Below the pieces are notes generated by a model, which was given only the letters and a program-made list of their open reading frames with translations, was not told the origin of the DNA and searched no databases. The position numbers were made by a program, and so were the translations under genes. Source: an uncultured Holophagaceae bacterium (GTDB lineage Bacteria; Acidobacteriota; Holophagae; Holophagales; Holophagaceae). From it: DNA of 7,401 bases. Below are positions 1 through 6,253 of the stretch, one piece after another. The DNA lies in assembly GCA_903890595.1 (NCBI GenBank), contig CAITBU010000472.1:1-7401 (forward strand). The letters are read 5' to 3'. Within the stretch, counting starts at the first letter, position 1. Each line of letters starts with the position of its first letter.

Positions 1-81
1 ATCGCTCTCCAGGTGGCCGCCCAGACAGCCCCGGAGCTCCTCCAGGGGGGTCGTGGGCAGGTAGCGAACGGGAAGGGCCAT
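1..81 (-). CDS. 5' end of an unidentified protein gene, cut by the window edge
   Basis: Reading the complementary strand from position 81, an ATG opens a frame with no stop to the window edge (27 codons, beginning MALPVRYLPTTPLEELRGCL). A strong Shine-Dalgarno-like GGGAGG lies just upstream of the ATG (complement of about 85-90), which supports a real start. The reading frame is divergent from the gene at 147 with only 65 bp between the two starts. The visible N-terminus has no signal peptide or membrane segment and I do not recognise the family from 27 residues. It could be a chance open frame in GC-rich DNA, but the good ribosome binding site and the divergent layout make a real gene more likely than not. 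Confidence 0.5.
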   Translation of the reverse strand, partial: MALPVRYLPTTPLEELRGCLGGHLESD

Positions 82-146
82 GCCCCTCCCATCGGTTCAG
101 GCCCCTTCCGGGTCAAGAACCAGTCGGAAAGTGGTAGCGTTTTCCC
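82..146. promoter_or_regulatory. Divergent intergenic region, presumed to hold promoters for both flanking genes
   Basis: These 65 bp separate the minus-strand start at 81 from the plus-strand start at 147, so any promoters for the two genes should lie here. No convincing pair of -35 and -10 hexamers is visible. A TTGACC on the minus strand (complement of 111-116) has no good -10 at normal spacing. The assignment rests on gene layout only. Confidence 0.3.
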
Positions 147-827
147 ATGCGCGCCCTGGTCCCTGCCCTTTTGGCCTTCGCCCTCCAGGCTCAGCCGCCG
201 GCTTTCCTGGACCAGATCCCCCATGGACCCAGGGAAGAGGCCCTGGACATCATCCAGCGGGCGGACTTCATCTTCGACACGCGGACCACACCCAAGCATG
301 TGCGCCTCGCCACCATGGAGAAGCTCTTCGACCATCCTCGTCTGGGGGCGGCGATGTGGCGGCACTGTCAGTTTGTGCCGGCCTTCTATGCCTTCACCCA
401 TCCAGATGGGGCCTGGAGCATCAACGACACCCGGGGGCTGACGGGCAGCCTGCGCCTCATCCTGCAGCGGCCCGGGCACCGGGTCTACCTGGTGGAGGGC
501 CGGGCCGAGCGGGGCCGCCTGAAGACACCGTTCTCGGTGGGTGCACGCATGCTGACCTCCTACAAGTACTGGGAGGGGAAGAAGGGCTTCGAGACCCATC
601 TGGAGACCTGGACGGCCCTGGACTCGGCCCTCCTGGGTCTGGTGGCCCGCCCCTTCAGGGGCTACATCAAGGGCCGCCAGGATGAGTTCATCGCCTACAT
701 CAACGGGAACGTGGCCACCTTCGGCGAGTTCGCTGAGCTGAGCCCGGAAGACTTCCATCGACCCTTAAAGCGGGACGGGGACTTGGTGGCCCTCCGGGAC
801 TTCGAGGCCCTCTTCCTCAAGCGCTGA
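147..827 (+). CDS. Putative exported protein of unknown function (226 aa)
   Basis: The 226-residue product begins with a short, mostly hydrophobic leader (residues 2-15, one Arg, then a run of Ala, Leu and Phe ending LQA before QPP). This looks like a short signal peptide, so the mature protein is probably periplasmic or surface-associated. The rest is soluble, mixed alpha/beta in character and rich in aromatic residues (for example SYKYWEG around residue 138), with a single Cys and no recognisable catalytic motif. The ATG at 147 is the only sensible start because an in-frame TAG lies at 135-137. The ribosome binding site is poor. The gene is followed after 68 bp by the Roadblock-like gene, on the same strand. 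I do not recognise the family and assign no function. Confidence is high that it is coding and moderate that it is exported. Confidence 0.75.
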   Translation: MRALVPALLAFALQAQPPAFLDQIPHGPREEALDIIQRADFIFDTRTTPKHVRLATMEKLFDHPRLGAAMWRHCQFVPAFYAFTHPDGAWSINDTRGLTGSLRLILQRPGHRVYLVEGRAERGRLKTPFSVGARMLTSYKYWEGKKGFETHLETWTALDSALLGLVARPFRGYIKGRQDEFIAYINGNVATFGEFAELSPEDFHRPLKRDGDLVALRDFEALFLKR

Positions 828-895
828 GGGTCGCTCCGGGTGGCGCAGGTGCGCCCTTGCGGTCATGCTTTGGGCACGCAGACAGGAGCCCAACC

Positions 896-1252
896 ATGTT
901 CCAGAAGGTCCTGGATCAGCTTATTGAACGGGTACCCGAGGCCCTGGCGGCGACCTTCAACGACCGCGACGGAGACCCCCTCTGTTTCCGGGCGGCGCAG
1001 GTACCAGAGGAAGCCCTTCAGCTGCTGGCCGCCTACGAAAAGGCGATCCGCCGGCAGCTGCAGCAGGCCCTGGAAGAGTTTGACCAGGGCGAGGTCAGGC
1101 AGGTGGCCTTCGCCACGGACCGGCACTGGATCCTCATGCTAGGGGCCCAGGAGCAGTGCACGCTGGTGCTGGTGATGGCGCGGGAGGGACTGCTGGGCCG
1201 CGCCCGGTACCACATGGAGCAGGCCATTCAGGCCCTGAACCAGGAACTATAG
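896..1252 (+). CDS. Roadblock/LC7-like domain protein (118 aa)
   Basis: The protein has the size and secondary-structure order of Roadblock/LC7 (MglB-like) proteins: an N-terminal amphipathic helix (residues 2-13), a beta hairpin with a D-R-D-G turn (about 19-31), a long central helix (about 37-62), three strands (about 67-95, including a hydrophobic LVLVM), and a C-terminal helix (about 102-117). Family members form dimers that act as scaffolds or regulators of small Ras-like GTPases in polarity and motility, but no GTPase gene is visible here, so its partner is unknown. The ATG at 896 is chosen because AGGAG at 884-888 sits 7 nt upstream. A TTG at 857 would add 13 residues without a comparable site. 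The stop codon at 1250-1252 overlaps the ribosome binding site of the transporter gene, suggesting translational coupling. The fold assignment comes from pattern, not a profile search. Confidence 0.65.
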   Translation: MFQKVLDQLIERVPEALAATFNDRDGDPLCFRAAQVPEEALQLLAAYEKAIRRQLQQALEEFDQGEVRQVAFATDRHWILMLGAQEQCTLVLVMAREGLLGRARYHMEQAIQALNQEL

Positions 1253-1255
1253 GAG
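1251..1255 (+). promoter_or_regulatory. Ribosome binding site of the nucleoside transporter, overlapping the upstream stop
   Basis: AGGAG begins within the TAG stop of the Roadblock-like gene and lies 6 nt before the ATG at 1262. A ribosome terminating on the first gene would stop on this site, which fits coupled translation of the two genes. Confidence 0.6.
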
Positions 1256-1261
1256 CCTTGG

Positions 1262-2635
1262 ATGGAACGCCTCATGGGATTGGTCGGCATCGCGGCCTTC
1301 GTGGCCCTTGCCTACGGCCTCTCTAGAAACCGCGCTGCCATCCACTGGCGGACCGTCGCCTGGGGCCTGGGCCTGCAGTGGATCTTCGCCCTGGTGGTGC
1401 TGAAGGGCACCGTCATCGCCGGCCTGCTTGGCTTCCTGCCCTTCCCCCGGGGGACCGGGTGGGTGGTGCTGGCTCTGATGTTCGTCCCCATGGCCCTCCG
1501 CCGCTTTGCGTCCTATGAGAACCGCCCCCTAAACTGGGGCCTGTTCGCCGTCATTGTGCTGGGGCTCCTCCGGGGCAACCTGGTGGGCTCGGCCTTCGAT
1601 CGCATGCGCATCGTGGTGGAACACCTCATGGCCTATGCCCATGAGGGCGCCAGCTTCGTCTTCGGGGCCCTCTCCGACGGTCCCGGCAGCAAGGTGGGCA
1701 TGGTCTTCGCCTTTGCGGTGCTGCCCACCATCATCTTCGTGGCATCTATCTTTGCGGTGCTCTACTACCTGGGTGTCATGCAGTGGGTGGTCACCGCCGC
1801 CGCCCGGGCCATGGGCCGCTTCCTCAAGGTGTCCGGGGCCGAGAGCGTCAGCGTCGCCGCCAGCATCCTCATGGGCCAGACCGAGGCCCCGCTCACCATC
1901 CGGCCCTTCCTGGCCCGCATGACCCGCAGCGAGCTGATGCTTGTCATGACCGCAGGCATGGCCCACGTGTCCGGCAGCATCATGGTGGCCTATGTGCAGG
2001 TGGCCCACGTGGACATCGTCCACCTGCTGACGGCTGTGATCATGACCGCCCCCGGCGCCGTGATGCTGGCCAAGATGCTGGAGCCGGAGACCGAGGTCCC
2101 CGAGACCCAGGGCGAGGTCAAGGTCGACATCCCCAACCACGACGCCAACCTGCTGGACGCCGCCGCCCGCGGTGCCTTTGAGGGGGGTCAGCTGGCCTTC
2201 AACGTGGCCGTCATGCTCATTGCCTTCATCGCCCTCATCTACCTGGTGAACGGCCTGATGAAGGCCATTCACCCAGCCTTCACCATGGAGCTGGTGCTGG
2301 GCTATGCCTTCAAGGTCCCGGCCTTCCTCATGGGGGTGTCCTGGTCCGAAGCTGGGCAGGTCGGCGGGCTGCTGGGCAAGCGCATGGTGGTCAACGAGTT
2401 CGTGGCCTTCCTGGACCTGGGCAACATGACGGGCCTCTCGGCCAAGTCCCGCCTGATCTCCACCTTCGCCTTGTGCGGGTTCGCCAACTTCAGCAGCATC
2501 GCCATCCAGGTGGGGGGCATCGGAGCCCTGGTTCCCGAGCGCCGCGGCGACCTGGCGCGCCTGGGCTTCCGGGCCATGCTGGCCGGCACCCTGGCCAACT
2601 TCATCAGCGCCTGCATCGCCGGGGTCCTCTCCTAG
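1262..2635 (+). CDS. nupC: Concentrative nucleoside transporter, NupC/CNT family
   Basis: This 457-residue inner-membrane protein should import nucleosides by symport with H+ or Na+. It is recognisable from family signatures: GQTEAP at residues 205-210 (the Gln-Thr-Glu of hairpin HP1), MTRSELMLVMTAGMA at 220-234, NEFVAFLDL at 378-386 (the Glu of HP2), and GFANFSSI at 406-413, supplying the Phe, Asn and Ser that contact nucleoside in the Vibrio cholerae CNT structure. All these binding residues are present, so the protein looks functional. Order: N-terminal helices (about 5-110), the gate region (about 150-270) and the C-terminal transport domain (about 300-457). It is somewhat longer than E. 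coli NupC (about 400 residues). The start has AGGAG at the right spacing and the gene sits 9 bp after the Roadblock-like gene. Substrate range and coupling ion cannot be read with certainty, and the symbol is assigned by family. Confidence 0.93.
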   Translation: MERLMGLVGIAAFVALAYGLSRNRAAIHWRTVAWGLGLQWIFALVVLKGTVIAGLLGFLPFPRGTGWVVLALMFVPMALRRFASYENRPLNWGLFAVIVLGLLRGNLVGSAFDRMRIVVEHLMAYAHEGASFVFGALSDGPGSKVGMVFAFAVLPTIIFVASIFAVLYYLGVMQWVVTAAARAMGRFLKVSGAESVSVAASILMGQTEAPLTIRPFLARMTRSELMLVMTAGMAHVSGSIMVAYVQVAHVDIVHLLTAVIMTAPGAVMLAKMLEPETEVPETQGEVKVDIPNHDANLLDAAARGAFEGGQLAFNVAVMLIAFIALIYLVNGLMKAIHPAFTMELVLGYAFKVPAFLMGVSWSEAGQVGGLLGKRMVVNEFVAFLDLGNMTGLSAKSRLISTFALCGFANFSSIAIQVGGIGALVPERRGDLARLGFRAMLAGTLANFISACIAGVLS

Positions 2636-2676
2636 AGAGCCCCCGTTGCAGGCCTTAGTGCACCGTCTCGGGCTCT
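2636..2676. terminator. Weak inverted repeat between the convergent nupC and pssA ends
   Basis: AGAGCCC at 2636-2642 is perfectly complementary to GGGCTCT at 2670-2676, with a 27-nt interval containing the paired TGCA at 2647-2650 and 2659-2662. It straddles the 3' end of pssA and the gap after nupC, which is where a bidirectional terminator would be expected. There is no U tract on either strand and the interval is long, so this is only a candidate and may be chance. Confidence 0.2.
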
Positions 2677-3512
2677 TCCACCCCGTCCTGGGGGGGCGTC
2701 ACGCCGCGCCAGCCAGCCGCCCACGCCAGGTTTAGGAGCAGGCCCAGGGCGATGTAGGTGCTGAAGAAGCCGATGAAGAAGCGCTGCTGGAAGAGGATCA
2801 TCAGCGCAAAGAGCAGGACCACCATGAGGCTGGTGACCATGGAGGTGCGCGGGCTGGCTGAGGCCTTCTTGAAGCTGGGGAAGCGGAGGGTGGAGACCAT
2901 CAGCAGACCCACCAGGAACAGCTCCACGGCAAAGGCGTAGGCATGGGTAGCCCGGACCGGGGGGACCGGATGCCAGATGATGATGGAGGCCACGGCGGCG
3001 GCGGCGGCGGGAATGGGCAGACCCACGAAGTAGCGGGGGTCCACGGCCCTCACCTGCACATTGAAGCGGGCCAGGCGCAGGGCGCCGCAGGCGGTGAAGA
3101 CGAAGCAGGCGGCCCACCCGGCAGCGCGCAGGGTGCTGTCGTGGATGCCCAGGTGGAAGAAGGCGTAGCGGTAGGCCAGGATGGCGGGCGCCATGCCGAA
3201 GCTGATCACATCCGCCAGGCTGTCCAGCTGCACGCCGAACTCCGTGGCGGTGTTGGTGGCCCGGGCCACCCGGCCGTCCAGGCCGTCGAAGACCCCGGCC
3301 AGCACCAGCAGGCCGCCAGCCCAGAGGAAGTAGCGCTCGGGGGTCGCACCGGCTGCGTTGATGGACATCACCACGCTGGAGAAGCCACAGAAGATGGAGG
3401 CCATGGTGATGCTGGAGGGCAGCACGAACATGGACCTGCGCACGGCCCGCTGTCTGCGGTCACGGCGTTCCTCTGGGGTCAGGCGGGGTTTCATGGACCC
3501 AGTTTCCCACAT
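2655..3512 (-). CDS. pssA: CDP-diacylglycerol--serine O-phosphatidyltransferase (phosphatidylserine synthase)
   Basis: The enzyme makes phosphatidylserine from CDP-diacylglycerol and serine, the first committed step to phosphatidylethanolamine. It carries the complete CDP-alcohol phosphatidyltransferase signature: DG at residues 79-80, AR at 83-84, Gly at 93 and Asp at 97 and 101, exactly in the DG-x2-AR-x8-G-x3-D-x3-D pattern that binds metal and nucleotide. About eight hydrophobic segments follow or surround it, so this is the integral-membrane (Bacillus/yeast-type) enzyme and not the E. coli peripheral HKD type. The N-terminus is strongly basic (about 10 Arg or Lys in residues 7-26), and the first membrane region has the family-typical ITMASIFCGFSS. 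I chose the ATG at 3512 (285 residues) because GGAG lies 9 nt upstream. The ATG at 3494 (279 residues) is nearly as plausible. A psd decarboxylase is not in the window. Phosphatidylserine is preferred over the related phosphatidylglycerophosphate product by overall resemblance. Confidence 0.9.
   Translation of the reverse strand: MWETGSMKPRLTPEERRDRRQRAVRRSMFVLPSSITMASIFCGFSSVVMSINAAGATPERYFLWAGGLLVLAGVFDGLDGRVARATNTATEFGVQLDSLADVISFGMAPAILAYRYAFFHLGIHDSTLRAAGWAACFVFTACGALRLARFNVQVRAVDPRYFVGLPIPAAAAAVASIIIWHPVPPVRATHAYAFAVELFLVGLLMVSTLRFPSFKKASASPRTSMVTSLMVVLLFALMILFQQRFFIGFFSTYIALGLLLNLAWAAGWRGVTPPQDGVEEPETVH
2993..3010. repeat. Six-copy CGG trinucleotide run inside pssA
   Basis: CGG occurs six times in a row. 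On the coding (minus) strand it encodes an uninterrupted run of five alanines (about residues 169-173) within a membrane segment of PssA. Such runs can change copy number by slippage, and a whole-unit change would keep the frame. In GC-rich DNA it may simply be codon bias. Confidence 0.6.
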
Positions 3513-3569
3513 TCGGGGCGACTCCGGGGGATCCAGGGGCCGAGGGTATCCTGAAGGCCTGGGGGACGT
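3513..3569. promoter_or_regulatory. Divergent pssA/mnmG intergenic region
   Basis: This 57-bp gap between two divergent starts should contain the promoters or at least the leaders of pssA and mnmG. The GGAG used by pssA is the complement of 3522-3525. On the plus strand a G-rich GGGGGA (3561-3566) and an AAGG (3554-3557) precede the mnmG start, both at poor spacing. I see no convincing -35/-10 pair, so the promoter call rests on layout. Confidence 0.3.
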
Positions 3570-5453
3570 GTGCAGCGGCTGGTGGTCATCGGGGGAGGAC
3601 ATGCGGGGCTGGAGGCGGCCCAGGTGGCGGCCCGCATGGGTGTGCCCACGACCCTCCTGACCATGAACCTGGACCAGATTGGCCAGATGAGCTGCAACCC
3701 CAGCATCGGCGGGGTCGGCAAGGGCCACATGGTGCGGGAGCTGGACGCTCTGGGCGGGGCCATGGGCCGCCTCATCGACGCCACCGGCATCCACTTTCGC
3801 ATCCTCAACGAGAGTCGGGGAGTGGCTGTGCGCGGCCCCCGGGCCCAGGCCGACAAGGTCAAGTACCGCATCGCCGCCCGGCTGCTGCTGGAGCGCACCC
3901 CGGGGCTACGCCTGCGCCAGGGGACGGCCGCCGGCTTGCGCTGGCGAGAGGGAACCCGGGGCCTCGAGGGGGTGGAGCTCCTGGATGGGTCCTTTCTGCC
4001 CTGCGAAGCCGTGGTCCTCACCAGTGGCACCTTCCTCAACGGCCAGATTCTCATCGGGGACCGGCGGATTGAGGCCGGCCGCTCCGGCGAGCCCGCCAGC
4101 ACCCACCTGGCCCTGCAGCTTCGCTCCCTGGGCCTGCGCCACCGCCGCCTGAAGACCGGGACCAGTCCCCGCCTGGCTGCCGGGTCCATCGACTTCACCC
4201 GCCTGCTGGAGCAGCCGGGCGACGCCCCCCCTCGGCCCTTCAGCTTCTTCAGTCCCGGGATCCCCCAGCGGCAGGTGCCCTGCCACATCGTCCACACCAC
4301 GGCCCAGACCGAGGCCATCGTGCGGGAGCACCTCTCCGAGTCGAGCCTCTACGGCGGCCACATCGAGGGGGTCGGCCCCCGCTACTGCCCGTCCATCGAG
4401 GACAAGTTCGTGAAGTTCCCGGACAAAGGACGCCACCAGATCTTCGTGGAGCCCGAGAGCCTGGAGACGGACGAGATCTACCTGGCGGGCCTCTCCACCT
4501 CCATGCCCCCGGCGGTCCAGCAGGCCATGGTGCGGAGCCTGCCAGGCTTCGAGGCCGCCGAGATCCTGCGCCCGGGCTATGCCATCGAGTACGACAGCTT
4601 TGACCCCCTGCAGCTGCGGCGGGACCTGGCGGTGGACGCCCTGGAAGGCCTCTGGTTTGCGGGCCAGATCAATGGCACCACGGGCTACGAGGAAGCCGCC
4701 GGTCAGGGCCTTTTGGCTGGCATCAATGCGGTGCGCTGGCTGCGGGACCAGGAGCCCGTGATCCTGGGTCGGGACCAGGCCTACCTCGGCGTCATGGTGG
4801 ACGACCTGGTGACCAAGGGTACGGACGAGCCCTACCGCATGCTCACCGCCCGGGCCGAGCACCGCCTGGGGCTGGCCTGCGACCTGGCCGATGGCCGCCT
4901 GCTGGCCGTGGCTCAGGAGGTCGGGGCCCTGACCCCGGCGGAGCTGGCCCAGGTCGAGACCCGGGTGGCCGCCCGGGCGACCCTGCGGCAGCGCTGCGAG
5001 GGAGCCTGGGTGACCCAGACCAGCGCCTTCGGCCCCATCGCCGCGGGGGTCGGCATCCGTCTCGAGGCCGGCCTGAGCCTGGCGGAGCTGTTCCGCCGCC
5101 AGCAGATCGGCCCGGCCGAGGCGGATGCCTGCCTGACCCTGCTGGAAGGACCCAGCACGGAGGTGCCGGGCTGGGACGGGCCCCGCGAGCGGGACCTCCT
5201 ACTCTTTGACCTGCGCTACGCCCCTTATCGGGACCGGGAGGCGCGCCTGCTGGAGGGCCACCGGGCTTGGGACCAGGTGCTCATTCCCACGGACCTGCGG
5301 GTCGAGCGCCTGCAGGGTATCTCCAGGGAAGTCATGGAGAAACTGGTCCTGCACCGCCCGGAGACCCTGGGTCAGGCCAGTCGGATTCCCGGGATCACGC
5401 CGGCCGCCGTGACCCTCCTGCACCTGTATATTCATCGCCACTGGAGCATATAG
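3570..5453 (+). CDS. mnmG: tRNA uridine-5-carboxymethylaminomethyl modification enzyme MnmG (GidA)
   Basis: MnmG works with the GTPase MnmE to install carboxymethylaminomethyl or aminomethyl groups on wobble uridine 34 of certain tRNAs, using FAD, NADH and a methylene-folate donor. The 627 residues match the usual length (E. coli 629). Visible features: FAD dinucleotide-binding GGGHAG at residues 8-13; the signature around SCNPSIGGVGKG with Cys 42; ESRGVAVRGPRAQADK at about 81-96; RYCPSIEDK with the second conserved Cys at 273; GQINGTTGYEEA at 365-376; LTARAEHRL near 425-433; and the C-terminal tRNA/MnmE-binding tail from about 583 containing SREVMEKL and RIPGITPAAV. Both functional cysteines are present. 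The GTG at 3570 is the only start compatible with the N-terminus, since an in-frame TGA lies at 3552-3554. The common neighbours rsmG and parAB are absent on both sides within the window. Confidence 0.97.
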   Translation: MQRLVVIGGGHAGLEAAQVAARMGVPTTLLTMNLDQIGQMSCNPSIGGVGKGHMVRELDALGGAMGRLIDATGIHFRILNESRGVAVRGPRAQADKVKYRIAARLLLERTPGLRLRQGTAAGLRWREGTRGLEGVELLDGSFLPCEAVVLTSGTFLNGQILIGDRRIEAGRSGEPASTHLALQLRSLGLRHRRLKTGTSPRLAAGSIDFTRLLEQPGDAPPRPFSFFSPGIPQRQVPCHIVHTTAQTEAIVREHLSESSLYGGHIEGVGPRYCPSIEDKFVKFPDKGRHQIFVEPESLETDEIYLAGLSTSMPPAVQQAMVRSLPGFEAAEILRPGYAIEYDSFDPLQLRRDLAVDALEGLWFAGQINGTTGYEEAAGQGLLAGINAVRWLRDQEPVILGRDQAYLGVMVDDLVTKGTDEPYRMLTARAEHRLGLACDLADGRLLAVAQEVGALTPAELAQVETRVAARATLRQRCEGAWVTQTSAFGPIAAGVGIRLEAGLSLAELFRRQQIGPAEADACLTLLEGPSTEVPGWDGPRERDLLLFDLRYAPYRDREARLLEGHRAWDQVLIPTDLRVERLQGISREVMEKLVLHRPETLGQASRIPGITPAAVTLLHLYIHRHWSI

Positions 5454-5510
5454 TTTAATTGTGATTTTTGTCCTTGAGCTTCCATGGAACTGGAAGGTTA
5501 TCCTGGGTTC
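5448..5510 (+). promoter_or_regulatory. MerR-type metal-responsive promoter and operator of the copper operon
   Basis: A -35 hexamer TTGAGC (5474-5479) and a -10 hexamer TATCCT (5499-5504) are separated by 19 bp, the over-long spacing that MerR-family activators correct by twisting DNA. Centred in the spacer is a dyad with arms AGCTTCC (5477-5483) and GGAAGGT (5492-5498), 6 of 7 positions complementary, 8 bp apart. This closely resembles published CueR/MerR-type copper and mercury operators. Just upstream, 5448-5473 is strikingly AT-rich for this window, possibly an UP-element-like stretch. The promoter fires toward the regulator gene, so regulator, chaperone and pump should be induced together. 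Transcription would start near 5511, giving a leader of about 20 nt. Confidence 0.82.
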
Positions 5511-5530
5511 AGTGCACGCTTGGAGGATCC

Positions 5531-6013
5531 ATGCCAGCTGTCCTTGAGGCCCCCGTCCCGTCCGGTACCCGGTCCCTGCCCCTGCTCAAGATCGGGCAGC
5601 TGGCCCTCCGGTCCGGCATCACGGCTCGGAACCTGCGCTTCTATGCGGACGCCGGGGTGTTTGGCGACCTGCCCCGCTCTCCCAAGGGCTACCGCCTGTT
5701 TCCTGTGGAGGCCGTCCACTGGGTGCGGATCCTGAGGGCGGCCCAGGCGGCGGGCTTCAGCCTCGATGAGGTCCAGGAACTGCTGCGCTCCCTGCGCCAG
5801 GACTTGGCCCCCTGCGACCATGTGCGGGAAGCCCTCGGCGCCAAGCTGGAAGCCCTGGAGACCAAGCTGCAGGAGATCGGGCTGCTGGTGGATATCCTTC
5901 GGGTCACCCTCGGCACGCCCGACGGCAAGAGCAGTGAGCTGGGCTGCAACCTCATGGAAACCCTTCTGTCGGAGGCCATCCGCCTGCCGGCCTTTGCAGG
6001 ACAGCGGGCCTGA
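5531..6013 (+). CDS. MerR-family metal-responsive transcriptional regulator
   Basis: The 160-residue protein has the MerR layout: an N-terminal winged helix-turn-helix (about 19-85) with KIGQLALRSGITARNLRFYADAG at about 20-42, the wing RSPKGYRLF (49-57), and the helix GFSLDEVQELL (75-85). A long dimerisation helix (about 98-126) follows, then a metal-binding loop and a C-terminal helix. It should bind the 19-bp-spaced promoter immediately upstream and activate the operon on metal binding. Cys 95, at the start of the dimer helix, and Cys 139, at the end of the loop, are 44 residues apart, the spacing of Cys 82 and Cys 126 in Tn501 MerR. The first loop Cys of CueR or ZntR is missing. The ATG at 5531 has GGAGG at 5522-5526. 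A TTG at 5468 in frame would run through the promoter and is rejected. The effector is inferred to be copper from the neighbours, but is not certain. A residue-poor N-terminal extension of about 17 residues precedes the DNA-binding domain. Confidence 0.9.
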   Translation: MPAVLEAPVPSGTRSLPLLKIGQLALRSGITARNLRFYADAGVFGDLPRSPKGYRLFPVEAVHWVRILRAAQAAGFSLDEVQELLRSLRQDLAPCDHVREALGAKLEALETKLQEIGLLVDILRVTLGTPDGKSSELGCNLMETLLSEAIRLPAFAGQRA

Positions 6014-6031
6014 AGCCCGAGGGAGTCAACG

Positions 6032-6238
6032 ATGTCCACCCAGACCTACCGAATCACCGGGATGACCTGCGGCGGCTGCGCCCGCCACGCTGAGAAGGCC
6101 CTCCGCTCTGTGGCCGGGGTGGCTGTGGTGACCATCGACCTGGCCCAGGGCACGGCGACGGTCGAGGGGGAAGCCAGCCAGGAGGCCCTGGCCGCCAGCG
6201 TGGCGGCAGCCGGCTATCAGCTGGTCGGCCCGGCCTGA
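6032..6238 (+). CDS. copZ: CopZ-like HMA-domain copper chaperone
   Basis: This 68-residue protein is a single heavy-metal-associated domain with the metal-binding GMTCGGC loop at about residues 10-16, a beta-alpha-beta-beta-alpha-beta arrangement, and the family-typical ending GYQLVGP. In copper operons such a protein carries Cu(I) in the cytosol to the exporting ATPase or to the regulator. Spacing to the upstream regulator is 18 bp, and GAGGGAG (6019-6025) precedes the ATG at 6032. Its first 22 residues after the start match the ATPase N-terminus at 14 positions, so the two domains are paralogous. The downstream ATPase frame is in register with this gene, separated only by the TGA at 6236-6238 and 15 nt. 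Mercury (MerP) is an alternative, but MerP is exported and has a signal peptide, which is absent here. Confidence 0.88.
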   Translation: MSTQTYRITGMTCGGCARHAEKALRSVAGVAVVTIDLAQGTATVEGEASQEALAASVAAAGYQLVGPA

Positions 6239-6253
6239 GGCCCGGGGGACCCC
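6239..6253 (+). other. 15-nt in-frame spacer between copZ stop and copA start
   Basis: The spacer GGCCCGGGGGACCCC is a multiple of three, so the chaperone and ATPase share one frame interrupted by a single TGA. It also contains the presumed copA ribosome binding site (GGGGGA), which could pair with nearby C runs. This may make copA translation depend on ribosomes coming through copZ. Confidence 0.6.

Noticed and set aside
842..855. Hairpin GGCGCA-GG-TGCGCC between the first two plus-strand genes
   Set aside because: The 2-nt loop is too small as drawn and there is no U tract, so it is not a convincing terminator.
1529..2272. Long open frame on the minus strand inside the transporter gene
   Set aside because: Its product is dominated by His, Gly, Asp and Gln repeats typical of antisense reading of GC-rich coding DNA, and nupC on the opposite strand is certain.
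2943..3554. 203-codon plus-strand open frame opposite pssA
   Set aside because: The pssA frame carries the complete CDP-alcohol phosphotransferase signature, while this frame is Gly/His-rich shadow sequence.
3513..3794. N-terminal extension of pssA to an upstream start at 3794
   Set aside because: The extension would overlap the 5' part of mnmG, has low-complexity composition, and is not needed by the family. Starts at 3512 or 3494 fit better.
3906..4862. 318-codon open frame on the minus strand inside mnmG
   Set aside because: It lies wholly within an unambiguous mnmG and has low-complexity, shadow-like composition with no recognisable motif.
5468..5530. TTG start for the MerR-type regulator at 5468
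   Set aside because: It would place the coding sequence across the -35, -10 and operator, and a good GGAGG precedes the ATG at 5531.
6236..6238. TGA between copZ and copA as a selenocysteine codon
   Set aside because: No selenocysteine role is known at this place in either protein, and a plausible start with a ribosome binding site follows. An ordinary stop is simpler.
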